From Acanthosepion esculentum (Eukaryota > Mollusca > Cephalopoda > Sepiida > Sepiidae), in the NCBI GenBank assembly GCA_964036315.1, contig OZ038479.1, positions 58,382,246 through 58,446,245 of the forward strand: 64,000 bases of DNA. Direction: 5' to 3'. The notes beneath the pieces were generated by a model. The model was not told where the DNA came from. It saw only the letters and a program-made list of their open reading frames with translations, and did no database searches. This document shows, in pieces, positions 1 through 11,192 of the stretch (position 1 is the stretch's first letter; every line of letters begins with the position of its first letter). The translations under genes were made by a program, and so were the position numbers.

Positions 1-2140
1 ATTTCATAAAAGTATATTTTTTCATCCATTCTGAAAGGAAAATGTGCTTTTCTGTTTAGGCAAGCACTAATTCTCTAGCTTTATGAAATTATTTTTGGTA
101 AGATTTTGCATATTTTCACACTAGATAATGCATCATATTTTTTACAGAAAAAAAACATCTTCACTGTAGATACCAACACTAATTTGCATACATTAGAGCA
201 TTAAAAAAATACTTTGGTCATTCCTCTTAATAATAAAATCATCAATAATATAAATCATCAATTTTTTCTTTTTTTAATCAGGCACATCATTTACTGAAAA
301 TCTGCTCTGAATCATAAAAAAATGCAAACTAGAAAAGCTTTTAATTGCTTTTATGAATAAGATATATTAAGGGCACTATTGTGTTAAAAAATATTCTTTT
401 TATGAATAATGAATTTTTACAAGAATTGTTATCAATTTAAAAAAAATTTTAATTGAATAATTTAAGTTGTAAATCTTTTAAAATTTTGTATTAATTTCAC
501 CCTTTTAGATATGATTATTAAGCAAAAACTATATTAACTAATCAACAGCTTAAATAAACAGCTATTGCTGTGCCAAAAATGCATTTCCGTGATATTTTAA
601 ACTTAAAGTAAATAATATTTGTTTCAAATCGGATTAATTATACTTTAAATCAGCTAATATTATTCCCTCAAATATACTTTCAGAAAAGAAAATTTTATTG
701 CAATAAATGTGGGTTAAAAATGGTTCAAGAATCAAATATGACAAAACCAGCCAGAGGCATGATCATAGAAGGAAGTCTTAATGTGTAAAGGAAGGATGCA
801 AATGCTTTGGTTACATGAATATGTATAAAGTTGCTTTGATAACTTCCCAGAAAGGAAGAAAGTTATATTTGGCTATTTGGGGACAGTGTGTAAGTGGGGA
901 ACACATGCTGTAAATGTATATAGGCATCTCTTCCCAATACAGTTATAAACCTCATCTAAAAGAATTCATATTAACATAAATTAGTGACTATTTTGGGCCC
1001 ACATTTAAAGTTTAAAAGTTCTTAAATAGGAGATGTTGAGCATCAATGATTCAGCAATCTTTTTATTTGTCAACCCAAAGCTAAAGAGCAAAGTCTACTC
1101 GATAAAGTAAAGGCTTTTGAATTCATATTTTTCCTTTTCTTGTTAACCTCTAACCTTGATGACTACCATGCATAAGAAATGTTATATTTTAACTAAAATG
1201 TAAAGGATACCAGAGAGATACAAACATAAAATAAATGTATGGAAGATGGTTGCATTAAACAAATGTTCAAATAAACATGTGATAAGAGAGACCAAAGCCA
1301 AGAGAAAAAATTTTAAAAGGTTACCTATCAGTGATACTATTGTTGTGAGCTAAGATTTAGTAGGGGATGAAAAAAATAAGAACCATGTGCTTGGACTCAT
1401 GCTTTTACTATGCTGGTTCCAGTGATAATTCAGGGCTAACAGGAAGTGTTCAGAAACGGGGTCTAACCAAAAAAAGGAACAAAACTGAAAAAAAGGGACA
1501 TGCATAAGGGTAGTAAACAACATAGGTTTGTACTGTGGTAACAGAACAGGTGGGACTAACTGAAAAGAAGAATATCCACAAATATTTCAGCTGGGTGTGA
1601 ATGCTAAGAAAGCAAAACCAAAAATAAAAAGTCGTCCATTTTGCAAGATCTCTGTGCATCAGACCCAGCCCACAAAACAACTCCAAAAGTATAAAATACA
1701 AGGTAAAAAAGACCAATCATGAATGTTGCTGCCAAAGAAAAAAACAAGAGTTTATGAGCCACCACATTTGCTGTTAAGAATGCTTCACATAACTAAAACG
1801 GAATCATGGCAAACAAGCAATCTTCAAATATGTTTTTTGCAGTAAAAAAAACATTGATTCAGAAATTCTGGGCTTTTTCACATTGAATGAAATTATTGTT
1901 GAATTTTTTTAGAAAATCTTGGTAAAAATATGTATATTTTTTTTACATCTGTTACCCACAACTGAATTGCAAAATAAAAAAATGATATAAAAAACTATGA
2001 CATTATTTAATTAGAAAAGGTTTTAATTGCTTTCATAAGGATATATTAAGGAAACTATTGTCTTAAGCAAAAGATTTTCAATGAGTAATGAATTGTTACA
2101 CAAATTGTTTTTAATTTTTTAAAATTAGAATAATTTCTTA
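1..2140. other. AT-rich intergenic DNA with dispersed repeats
   Basis: I see no credible gene here. The stretch is AT-rich and contains pieces of two anonymous repeat families that recur elsewhere in the window. One piece (about 570-720) resembles 7970-8270, 35260-35400, 47955-48250 and 59940-60300. The other (about 1800-2160) resembles 8500-9080, 23880-24700 and 34230-34940. Open frames are short and biased to Phe/Lys/Ile, as expected from AT-rich noise. Confidence 0.6.
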
Positions 2141-2184
2141 AACTGTTAATGCTGATAATTAGTAATTTGACACTGGCAAAAATC

Positions 2185-2470
2185 TGAACACTGGACATGT
2201 GAACAGAGATGAAACTTTTCACATGACCCTTGTTGATTTTTTTTCTTATTTATATCAAAAAGGATTTCACATAGGTTCACTATTTTCCTTTCAGTCTTTT
2301 TTCTAGGCTCAACAGCTAATTCCTGTGAAAACAAGGTTTTCATTGATCCAAAGAAAATATTTTCTGTAATCTAATGTTTTATTGAAGAACATTTCACATA
2401 GACTCACAAATTTCTTTCTGTCTTTTTGGCTCACCCAAATTTGAAGGGAGTGAGTAAAAGAAATTATTAT
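2185..2470 (+). repeat. Dispersed repeat, second copy at 52445-52660
   Basis: This segment shares several blocks in the same order and orientation with 52445-52660, including the motifs TTTCACATAGACT and CAAATTTGAAGGGAGT. No coding capacity is evident. The class is unknown. Confidence 0.55.
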
Positions 2471-3490
2471 TATTTTGTACTCACTATAAACATGCTGATT
2501 TTTGTAGATACAGTTCTTCATACACGGCATTATCAGAAAATAAATCTGAATCCTAAGTACCTAAAATTCAATAAAACTTTATATTACAGAAAATATTTTC
2601 TTCAATTTTTCAGATTAGTTGCAGTGATTCTCAACTACCGTGCCATGGCACAATAGTGTACCACAAAATATTGTCATGGTATATATACATGTGTGTGTGT
2701 GTGTGTGTGCAAGTATTAATAGTACAGTGTTAGTATTGAATCAATAAGTATTAAACTTTTTTCAAATAATTCTTTTCACTGTTCTTCGATTGTTATTTTA
2801 AATACTTTCTTTTAGTATTCATTTTTTAAAAAAGTATTTTTATTTTTTTCATTTAACTTCTTTTCCTTTATTTGAATAAATAAATATTAACCTTTTTTTC
2901 ATACAATTGTATTTAACATTCTTTGTTTAATTCAAAATTTTTACAACGACTGATTATGAATTAATATTGTCAAATTGCAGCACTGAGCATTTGATTTAAT
3001 AATGTTCCAGTTTTTGAAAAGGTATATTTTGGGATGTTATCCTTAGTGGACTGCAATAAAGGAAGTTCAGGCATAAATAGGCCGTCACTTGGATTTTGTG
3101 CACCACTTCACAATAGATAAATTTCTTAAAAGAAAAGAGACTAGTGACGCATGTGAGTGTAAAAGTGAACATTCATTGAAATCAATAAACACCGGTGCAA
3201 AAAAAGAAACAAAAGTTTTCCATAATAGTATGGCGAAAATCATTTGAAGTTCAGATTTTCTTAGTCTGGGGATATTGATCAAACAAGTTCAAGTCGTTTG
3301 CAATGAAAAAATATCAAATGAATCCATGCTACTAAGTAAGTTAAAACGATATTTCACTACTAAACATTAGTATTTGCAAGATAAAGATTTCAGTTATTTT
3401 CAAAGATTGTTAGAGCAATAATCAAAGCAGCAAAATGCTTTTAAGAGAACAATACCCATATCTGAATGGACTCAACTCGCATCAGTTGAG

Positions 3491-3910
3491 ATGGCAGTAA
3501 TAATAGCATTGAAATCTAAATGTCACACCCTTATGGCAGTAATAATAGCATTGAAATCTAAATGTCACACCCTTATGGCAGTAATAATAGCAGTGAAATC
3601 TAAATGTCACACCCTTATGTCAGTAATAATAGCATTGAAATCTAAATGTCACACCCTTATGTCAGTAATAATAGCATTGAAATCTAAATGTCACACCCTT
3701 ATGTCAGTAATAATAGCATTGAAATCTAAATGTCACACCCTTATGGCAGTAATAATAGCATTGAAATCTAAATGTCACACCCTTATGGCAGTAATAATAG
3801 CATTGAAATCTAAATGTCACACCCTTATGTCAGTAATAATAGCATTGAAATCTAAATGTCACACCCTTATGGCAGTAATAATAGCATTGAAATCTAAATG
3901 TCACACCCTT
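3491..3910 (+). repeat. 42-bp minisatellite, 10 units, in frame inside hAT transposase
   Basis: Ten head-to-tail units of exactly 42 bp encode the 14-residue motif MAVIIALKSKCHTL, with MSV in units 4, 5, 6 and 9. Unit 3 has a Val for Leu change. Units are otherwise nearly identical. The last unit runs directly into the transposase sequence AESVILP, so the unit itself is transposase coding sequence that has been amplified without breaking frame. It makes a 196-codon open frame (3491-4081). Confidence 0.95.
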
Positions 3911-4340
3911 GCTGAGTCGGTGATCCTACCCACTGTTAAAAAAATAATTAACTCCTTGTTTGGTGGAAAGGCCGCAAAAGAAATGTACAAAATCTCACTT
4001 TCAAATGATACAACACACAGGAGAATTCTAGATTTATCTAACATTATTGAAGTAAAAAAAGAAGGCTCAGAAAAGACTTAAGGTATCTAATTTTGCTTTA
4101 ACCATTGATGAATTAACTGATATCAAATCAATTGCTTGTATTTGTTTGTTTTATTGATGGAGATGAAATAATCAGTTTTTCTGTTGCAAAAGAATGTCAT
4201 CAACTACTCGAGGTCAAGATATTCTTGTTATGATGACAAGCTACCTTAAAGAAATGAACTTAACTTGGAAGTCTTGTATTGGCATTTGTACTGATGGAGC
4301 CCCATGTATGACAGGGTGTATTAAAGGATTTGTATCCCTT

Positions 4341-4517
4341 GTAGAGTAATGGATAATGGCTCAGATTGAGGAATTAGAGGGCCGAGTTTGAATTCCAGTC
4401 AAATCCATTACAAAAAAAAAAAATCTGCCTCATCAGTCATGTATCGAAAGATACATGATCACCTAAGCACGTATCACACATGGCACATAACTGATGACTG
4501 ATGATCCAAAAAAAAAG
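4341..4517 (+). mobile_element. tRNA-derived SINE (family B), internally deleted copy
   Basis: The copy begins GTAGAGTAATGGATAATGG, has an A-box-like TGGCTCAGATTG and a B-box-like GAGTTTGAATTCC, and ends in the same hairpin-rich tail (ATGTATCGAAAGATACAT) as copies at 48403-48660 and 62635-62928. It lacks the roughly 130-bp middle present in those copies. It interrupts the hAT transposase frame between GFVSL and NPNL, so it postdates that element. Confidence 0.75.
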
Positions 4518-5390
4518 AAAACCCAAATCTTATTCGTATTGATTTTTACATAGAGAAGTACTTGTTTCAAAAATATTGCAAGAAGATTTAAAGCAAGTGT
4601 TATATCAGGTAGTTGAAATTGTCAGTTATATTAAAAGTAGGCCATTGAAATCAAGATTATTTGAACAACTATGCAAAGAAATGAACTCTCAACATGTTAG
4701 ATCATTGTTGCATACAGAAGTTCAATGGTTGTTTGAAGTTAAAGTATTAACATATGTTCATGAACTACACATGGAAGTCATCGCATTTTTTGATAAAGAA
4801 AAGCAGGAAAATTTCTGTGAACATTTTGATTGCAAATATTTAATGTCTAAACTAGAATACTTAACGGAAATATTTAGTCAGCTAAATAATATAAAACAGT
4901 AGCATGCAATGTAACGATGAAAATTTTCTCACTTCAACAGATGCTTGTCCTCAAAAAGAAAATTGTGATTTGGAAAATAATAAAAATAAGAGCAAGGGCA
5001 GGTAATTTTGATATGTTTCCTTTAATGCATACTATCTACATTAAAGAAATGATCCCTATTATAGTTACCCATCTGAAAGAACTCGACGAATACATCAACT
5101 ATCATTTTCAATCACTGAGCACAGAAAAGTATGTATTCAAAATCCCTTCATAAATGTTCCTTCTAATACTGATCTTCAGTTAAGTGAATGAGAAGAATTG
5201 GTCACCATTTCTAGTGATAGCTCAAAATAAAACATTCAATGGTACCCATTCATACATTTTGGATTTCAGTACTAAAGGAATATCCCACATTAGCTGAAAA
5301 GGCGTTATTAGTTTTATTGCAATTTTCTACTTCTTATTTATATAAATTAAGCTTCTCAAAACCTAAATAACATTAAAAAAATAAGAAGCA

Positions 5391-6840
5391 AGAAACATGG
5401 CCACTGCTAGGAATTGCGGGGCCCAATTAGAAAACTGATGGTGGGGACCCCTACTTTACAAAAGTAAACATTTATGTATGCTTATATTTCATGTACTATG
5501 CTCGTATTTAACCATTCAAAACAGTTCTCGTTCAAAACAGTCGTAGCCGTGATGTTTCATAGTTCATTCTGAGTATGTTTTTCCTAAATACTGATTATGG
5601 ATTTTGTGGGGTTTGATTTTTCACAAACGCGTATCAAGAACAGGGTCAAACTTTCTAACAGCTTCACAAAACCTAAAAAGTTTCCATTGTGCACACTCTC
5701 ATTACCAACATTTTTTTTTCTGTTCCTCTAAATGCTAAATTTCTCTGAACAAGAAACTGCATTATTGCTATTAACCTTTTGAATACTTGCGGCCAGTGCT
5801 TTGCGTGTTCATTGACAATTTTTTAACGCTCTTTGTCAATTGTGTGTCCACTACAAAGTCTTTGGTGTGACTCTCAGAAAGAGTTACTCCTCAAAGATGG
5901 AGTGGCAAAGAATTTTTTGATAGCACCTCCATGTTTTTCCTTTCCAGCTACCTTGGCTCCTTTCTGGTTGCCACTGAAATATTTACGACCTTTGTCTCAA
6001 TCTCTGCTTGTGCTTGACATCATATAAGGCATTTTTATATCATCTTTTTTAGAAAAGACAAACAATGAAAGTAATCAGAAATAAATTATTTATATTATAA
6101 TAAAATAATTGTATTAACAAGAAGGGAAGAAAAGAACTTTAATATTAAAAAAGTTAGAACTATTGTCCCAAAATTTCAAAGTTTTCAGAAATCAACTTGT
6201 AACGATTTTGTACGTATTTACTGTAATAAATTCTGAAGTATTATGCCAATGTACTTGAAAATTTTTGTGATTATACAAAATCTTATAAAGAAACGTATAA
6301 GTATAGATAAGTTTTTGGTCTGTATTGATATGAAGTTCCTAAGCACACAGAGCATCATAGTAAATATCACACTGCAATGTTTTCCTACTCATAAATGATT
6401 AAATATTTTATCTAGTTGTTTAAAACTTGGAAAAAACAAATAAAATCGCATATGAAAAGCACTAAGATATATAAATTTTTTAGAAATTCAGTTAAAATGA
6501 ATTTCCTAGCCTGACAAGAACTCCATTCTTCACTGCAAGATTTGTTTGTGCTTTTACCAGCAAAACAGTGTACACTTCACAAATGGGGACCATAAGAACA
6601 TTATTCGTATTTTTCAGTGTTGTTTATCAGTGCTGAGATCCAACAATATCCCCCCACACACACACACTAGTACCAAGTAGCTAACTAACTGAAAGATTCG
6701 GAAGAAATACAGATGATTATGTTGTTACAGAACAATATATCCTTAAATACGTAACAAAACATGATGTATCCAGAGAACAATGATGCACATGGGAAGAAAA
6801 CAGAGTCTTTACAAGGAATTTAACATAAAACTTTTTTTTT
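5391..6840. other. No gene recognised; AT-rich
   Basis: The stretch has no convincing coding region. A short GC-richer patch at 5400-5455 containing GGGGCCCAATT is weakly like 7665-7720. A (CA)n tract lies near 6655-6668. The rest is anonymous AT-rich sequence. Confidence 0.5.
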
Positions 6841-6844
6841 TTTT

Positions 6845-7432
6845 TTTTTTGTTAAGCTTATCACCCCAAGCAAGGCTGGAAGCCACTAGCATGCAAGGTG
6901 TTACAGAAGGTTTGGAGGAAGAGCAGATAGGAGTGGTAAAGGAGAGGATGTGGAGAAAGATAGTGGATCGATCAAGGCAAGGGGGTTACAGAAGATTTGG
7001 AGCGAGAGCAGATAGGAATGAAAGGTGAAAGGATGTGAAGAAGGGAAGTGGATAGATCAAGGCAACTGGAGATGTCGATTGACGTTACACTTAAATAGTT
7101 GGAGATTGTATTTGTCAGGAAAACAGGAATAAGGAAGGGAGTTCCACAGGCGAGAAGTGCGAGACATGAAGCTATTGGAGTAGAAGAGACGTCTACATCT
7201 AACAGTTTGAACAGTGTAGGGGTGGGAATGGGATGCCAGCCTCGTAGGACGTTTAAATTCACGAGGCCTAGGAACCAGCGAAAGCAGCTCATCGGAGCAA
7301 TTACCGTGAAAGTATTTGTAAAAAAGACAGAGCTAGGCAACGTCGTGTCTGTGAGAGAGCGACTGCAGATGAGATGACAGATCAGGGCCAATTACATTGC
7401 ATATCCGTCTCTGGATCTTATCAAGAACCCTG
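6845..7432 (-). mobile_element. LINE 3' end (family 1, CR1/Jockey-like), truncated
   Basis: Read on the minus strand, this encodes the C-terminal part of a LINE ORF2: LDKIQRRICNVIGPDL, then KYFHGNCSDEL, then SRTSRLWNSLP and YNLQLFKCNVNRHLQLP, followed by a short 3' UTR and a tail. The tail appears as a T-run at about 6832-6850 on the plus strand. The same motifs recur at 25310, 26640, 31690 and 35620, so this is a multi-copy family. Clade assignment is tentative. The copy is 5'-truncated with internal stops. Confidence 0.8.
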
Positions 7433-10400
7433 TGTTTTTATCATAGAGTAACCTAAACACAGACAAACTCTATCTTTTGGTTGAAAGATATAACCTTTTG
7501 TTTGTCAATAGAAGTGACATGTTACAATTTTCTGTTAATATAGTATGAATAATAAATTAATAATGTGAGGAATAAGAATTTCTCATTCTTCATTTCACAT
7601 TTTCAGTAGTGGTTTATTCCTCTTGGAATACAGAAAAGGCTTCAAATGGTAATTCTGTCACTGCTAGCATGAGGCCTGCTTAAGGTGCAGGGCCCAATTT
7701 GATAAAATTTGTCAAATAAGCTTAAAACCAGCTCTGGCAAGAAGGACTATGTTCAACTAAAGAAGAAATGAGGGTCTGATAGTCATACATTTGACCAAAC
7801 CTTGAAGAAATCTCAAAAAACACCAGGCACAGGTTTCAGACTATATAAGCTTAGATAAAAAGGGCACTCACATTATATTCCTCAAGTAATTTTTACAGAT
7901 ATGTCCTCCATAGACAAAACATTATGTAAACTTTCTGCTGTCTATCTATCAACATTTTCCTCTCTGTTAAAAAATGCATTCCTACAATATTTTAAATTAA
8001 AGTAAGTTATATTTGTTTCAAATCAAATTGATTAAAGTTTAAATCAGTTAATATTCCTCAGATAAAGTTTCAGGCAAGTATATTTTATTTTTGAAAGCTT
8101 TTTTAATAAAGGGAATTACATTGTGCTGGCTGATGGCTAAAAACAGATTTTTAGTAATTTAAAAAATCTTTCTTGTCAGTTTAAGTATTTTGCTTATTGG
8201 AAATGTGAAATTTAATATATTAGCTTGAAATTAAAACTAAAATAAAAGCTGTGTATGTACTTATTTTAGATGCCTTCTTTGAAATTAAATTTCAGTTCTA
8301 TTTGAAAGTTTATGATCTAATGCTAATCTGTGTGAAAAGAAAAATTAGCTTCCATGCATAAACTCTTGAGAAATTTTTCAAACATATGTACATCTTTCTT
8401 TATTCATCAGCACATTGTGCCAAATTAAACAACAATTTTGTGAGAATATCTTTAGTTTGAAAAATTTTGTTTTTCACTTTGTTAAAAAGAAAATAATTCA
8501 AATTAATTTATGTAGCTCCAAAAATTCACTAAAAAAATGAGCATACATTAAAAAAAATGCTCAAATATGGAAACAAAGTTTTCTTGTCAAAATCTTTCTG
8601 TTTTTATTTAGAGGAAAGACTGAGGGATTTTTTTATGTAATTTTCAAAAAATCCTTTTCAGAAACCTTTAAATTTTGGTTAAAAATCTTGTTTGTGTGGT
8701 GTCAACATGGGATCATAAATTTGTATGGGATATCTTAGTGTGTTTTTGAAAAACACTTTGATTTAGAAATTCTTGCAAATATATGGTAATTCTCTGATTT
8801 TTATGGAATTTCCTTGGGTTATTCACAAAGGAATTAGATTATATTATAAACCTTTAATTTTTTAGAAAATCTTGGTAAAAATATTTTTTTGCATCTGTTG
8901 CCTCCATTGATTTATCTATATTTTTCATTTTACAATCATTAGATTATTTCTGTTCTATGGAAAATCAAAAATGAATTTCAAACATAGAATTCTAAATTAA
9001 AGTTGTTGACTAATGCACTTTATTGATGAATAAGTGCTGAAATTTTCAATAAAATTGCATAATTCCTTGATTTTGGATAATTTTAAAAACATAAGGGTAT
9101 GGTTTTCATGTTAATATATGCATGATGTTTCATGACATATGTTGCTAATTCATAGCTAAAAGGAATCAAAGGATAAATATAAATTAAGGATCAATTATTT
9201 CTTTGTGAATCTAGTTTATTCATCTTTCAATAATAATTTTTACAATAATTAAAAAGACCTTGTTGGGTGCAATGAAATATTTCTCACCAATACTTAATAA
9301 AATTGTCAAATTATAATGCATAAAAGAATCTGAATTAATCTTTGTACTCTTTTTTTATATTCCTTTATTCAGTGTAAGAAATTTTGAAACTGCTGAGCTT
9401 CAACTGACTAAAATAATGGTAAATCCTGAACTGCATTCTACACTTGATATGATTTAACATTAAATTTTAATTTTAAAATACTTTTATGATTAGGTTCTTT
9501 TGTGAAAATATTAACAGTTTGGGAAAAAGGGTAAAATTTATTTCAACATTTTTCCCAATATTATATAAATCACCCTTTATGTAGATCCTATAGTATTTAA
9601 TTTGATAAAAGTTGGACAGAATTTCACCAGAGATCTATTTTAAAAATGTGTAAAACTAGATGAGGTTAGGATTTTATAGGCAAATTAAATCACTAAGCAT
9701 CTTTCCTTGTAAAATTTAAAATGCAGATTTTGTAAATAATTTTTGTCATTTATTAAATACTGGAAATTTTATGCATAGCCAATACTTAGTTGATTTGTAT
9801 CAGATTTTGAATGCCAGGTTTTCATTTTTTTGTTTTATTTCCCTAAAAGATTTCCTGGTTTATATTATAAGTATTTGAAGATAAACAACTTTTCATAATA
9901 TCACTTTCAAAAACATCTTTGATCCTATAGAGTAGATACAGAGTGATTTTTATATTAGATTTTTCTTATTAATGTCATAAATATTTTTTCATTGTGTTGA
10001 TATCCAATTGTAATGTTTGATTCATATCAACAAATGGATAATTGCCAGATTGAAATCACCATCTTGATTACCGCAACTTGTGAAAAACTATTTTATTTCT
10101 TGATGATTGAAATCGATTCTTCATTCTCTCTTCCTTAAAGAAAAAAATCAAGATTCACTTGGTTAATATACTTTAAATTCAATGTTTTTGGCCTAATTTC
10201 AAGATTCCTGGATAAATGAATGTTTATTTTCTTATTGTTATTCACCTTATATCATAATCACTCTGCTGTTTGGTTTTCTTTTGTGAAAACTGAGTTTGTT
10301 TACAGGTAGAAAGCAGAATCTCTAAAGAATAATATTTTAGAATTTTTTAAATTTTTCAGAAAAATATCATTGTACTTGCATATTGTGTCTCAACTCAAAA

Positions 10401-10560
10401 GGAAATTATTTAAGGTAAACATTAATTTCTCCATTAATAATTCCTGGCTACTGCATTATTGTGTCCCTAAGCTAATCTCAAATAGCCTTAATATATAACT
10501 AAATGCATCTTTTAAAATATGAACTGATTTCATGTATTATTCACTGTCTCTGTTAAAACA
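7433..10560. other. AT-rich intergenic DNA with repeat copies
   Basis: No gene was recognised over about 3 kb. It contains copies of the two AT-rich repeat families (about 7970-8270 and 8500-9080). The last 100 bases before the zinc-finger exon resemble the sequence just upstream of 17083, so they probably belong to the duplicated intron of the zinc-finger gene family. Confidence 0.55.
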
Positions 10561-10794
10561 TGTCTTATTACTTTTACTCCGCAGGTCTTATGGCTGAACT
10601 GCAAATCATGATATTCATAAAAACTGTTATTATTGGGAATTTAAGTGAAAGAAAAAAAAACTTTTGAGTTTTCAAGGATAGAGAAATTTATGCTGCAATA
10701 TTCATGTAACTGTTGTTTATCTATATTTTCAAGAATATCAAAGTGAACATTAACTTGCCAGCAAAATATTCTTTGAAACATGTTTGTTTTTTCT

Positions 10795-11192
10795 GGAAAA
10801 TCTTTGTATTATATCCAAGTTCCTGTGACATTTGCAAATTCTTGTCATGATTTACATTTACTGTGTCATATGGAAAAGCTCTAGAAGTTTGTGGATCTGC
10901 ATTTTCCTGCAAGTCAAATATGATGCAACACATGTGAACATACTGGAGAGAAACTATATTCTTATGATGTTTGTGGATTTGTAAAGAGGCCACATTTGGA
11001 GTGTCATATGCAAACTCATACAAGGGAGAAAACACATTGTTGTGAAGTTTTTGCATTGTGTTTTTCAAAGATGCCACATTTGGAGTAACATATGCTAATG
11101 CACATAGAGGAGAAACCATATACTTGAGATGCTTGTGGATCTGCATTTTTGAATATGTCAAATTTATATGCAAAGACACAGCAGATAAATCA
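10795..11192 (+). pseudogene. Degenerate C2H2 fingers upstream of the array
   Basis: Fragments such as GSAFSCKSNMMQHM, GFVKRPHLECHMQTHT and SKMPHLE are clearly finger-derived, but they are broken by at least three stops and two or more frameshifts. They are relics of about four additional N-terminal fingers. The first 45 codons of the open frame at 11058 are this same DNA read in a shifted frame, so that stretch is unlikely to be ancestral protein. Confidence 0.75.

Larger units (their letters stand above)
2622..5390 (+). mobile_element. Decayed hAT (Buster/ZBED-like) DNA transposon
   Basis: The element begins with the hAT-type terminal sequence CAGTGATTCTCAAC at 2622, followed by a palindromic TGCCATGGCA stretch typical of this family's 5' end. 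A candidate 8-bp target site ATTAGTTG lies just before it. A transposase-like coding region follows on the plus strand. A matching 3' terminal repeat was not found, so the right boundary is approximate. The unit carries a (TG)n run at 2690-2710, an internal minisatellite and a SINE insertion. Confidence 0.7.
3105..5390 (+). pseudogene. hAT transposase pseudogene with BED finger remnant
   Basis: Conceptual translation in several frames recovers the order expected for ZBED5/SCAND3-like hAT transposases. There is an N-terminal IDKFLKRK stretch (about 3113). A BED-finger remnant lies at 3290-3370 (VVCNEKISNESM then KLKRYFTTKH), with the first Cys and one His lost. The segment CHTLAESVILP joins the minisatellite to the next block at about 3910. 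The catalytic-region motifs LTIDELTD and CIGICTDGAP lie at about 4100-4300. The helical block SRPLKSRLFEQLC to HTEVQWL lies at 4635-4740, and a C-terminal dimerisation remnant (LKEYPTLAEKALLVLLQF) at about 5265-5330. Stops interrupt the frame at about 3368 and 3423, frameshifts occur near 4080 and 4560, and a SINE splits it at 4341-4517. It is not functional. Family assignment rests on recognisable motif order, not on a search. Confidence 0.8.

Noticed and set aside
3085..3282. Minus-strand 65-codon frame
   Set aside because: It is antisense to the N-terminal part of the hAT transposase, which reads sensibly on the plus strand.
3491..3910. CRISPR-like array
   Set aside because: Units are directly abutting with no spacers, in an animal genome, and encode part of a transposase.
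6972..7391. Minus-strand 139-codon frame as a host gene
   Set aside because: It is an out-of-phase reading of the LINE family 1 C-terminus, recognisable in the adjacent frame.
5400..7735. A DNA transposon bounded by the GGGCCCAATT motifs near 5420 and 7700
   Set aside because: Both motifs are in the same orientation and no terminal repeats or target duplication could be found.
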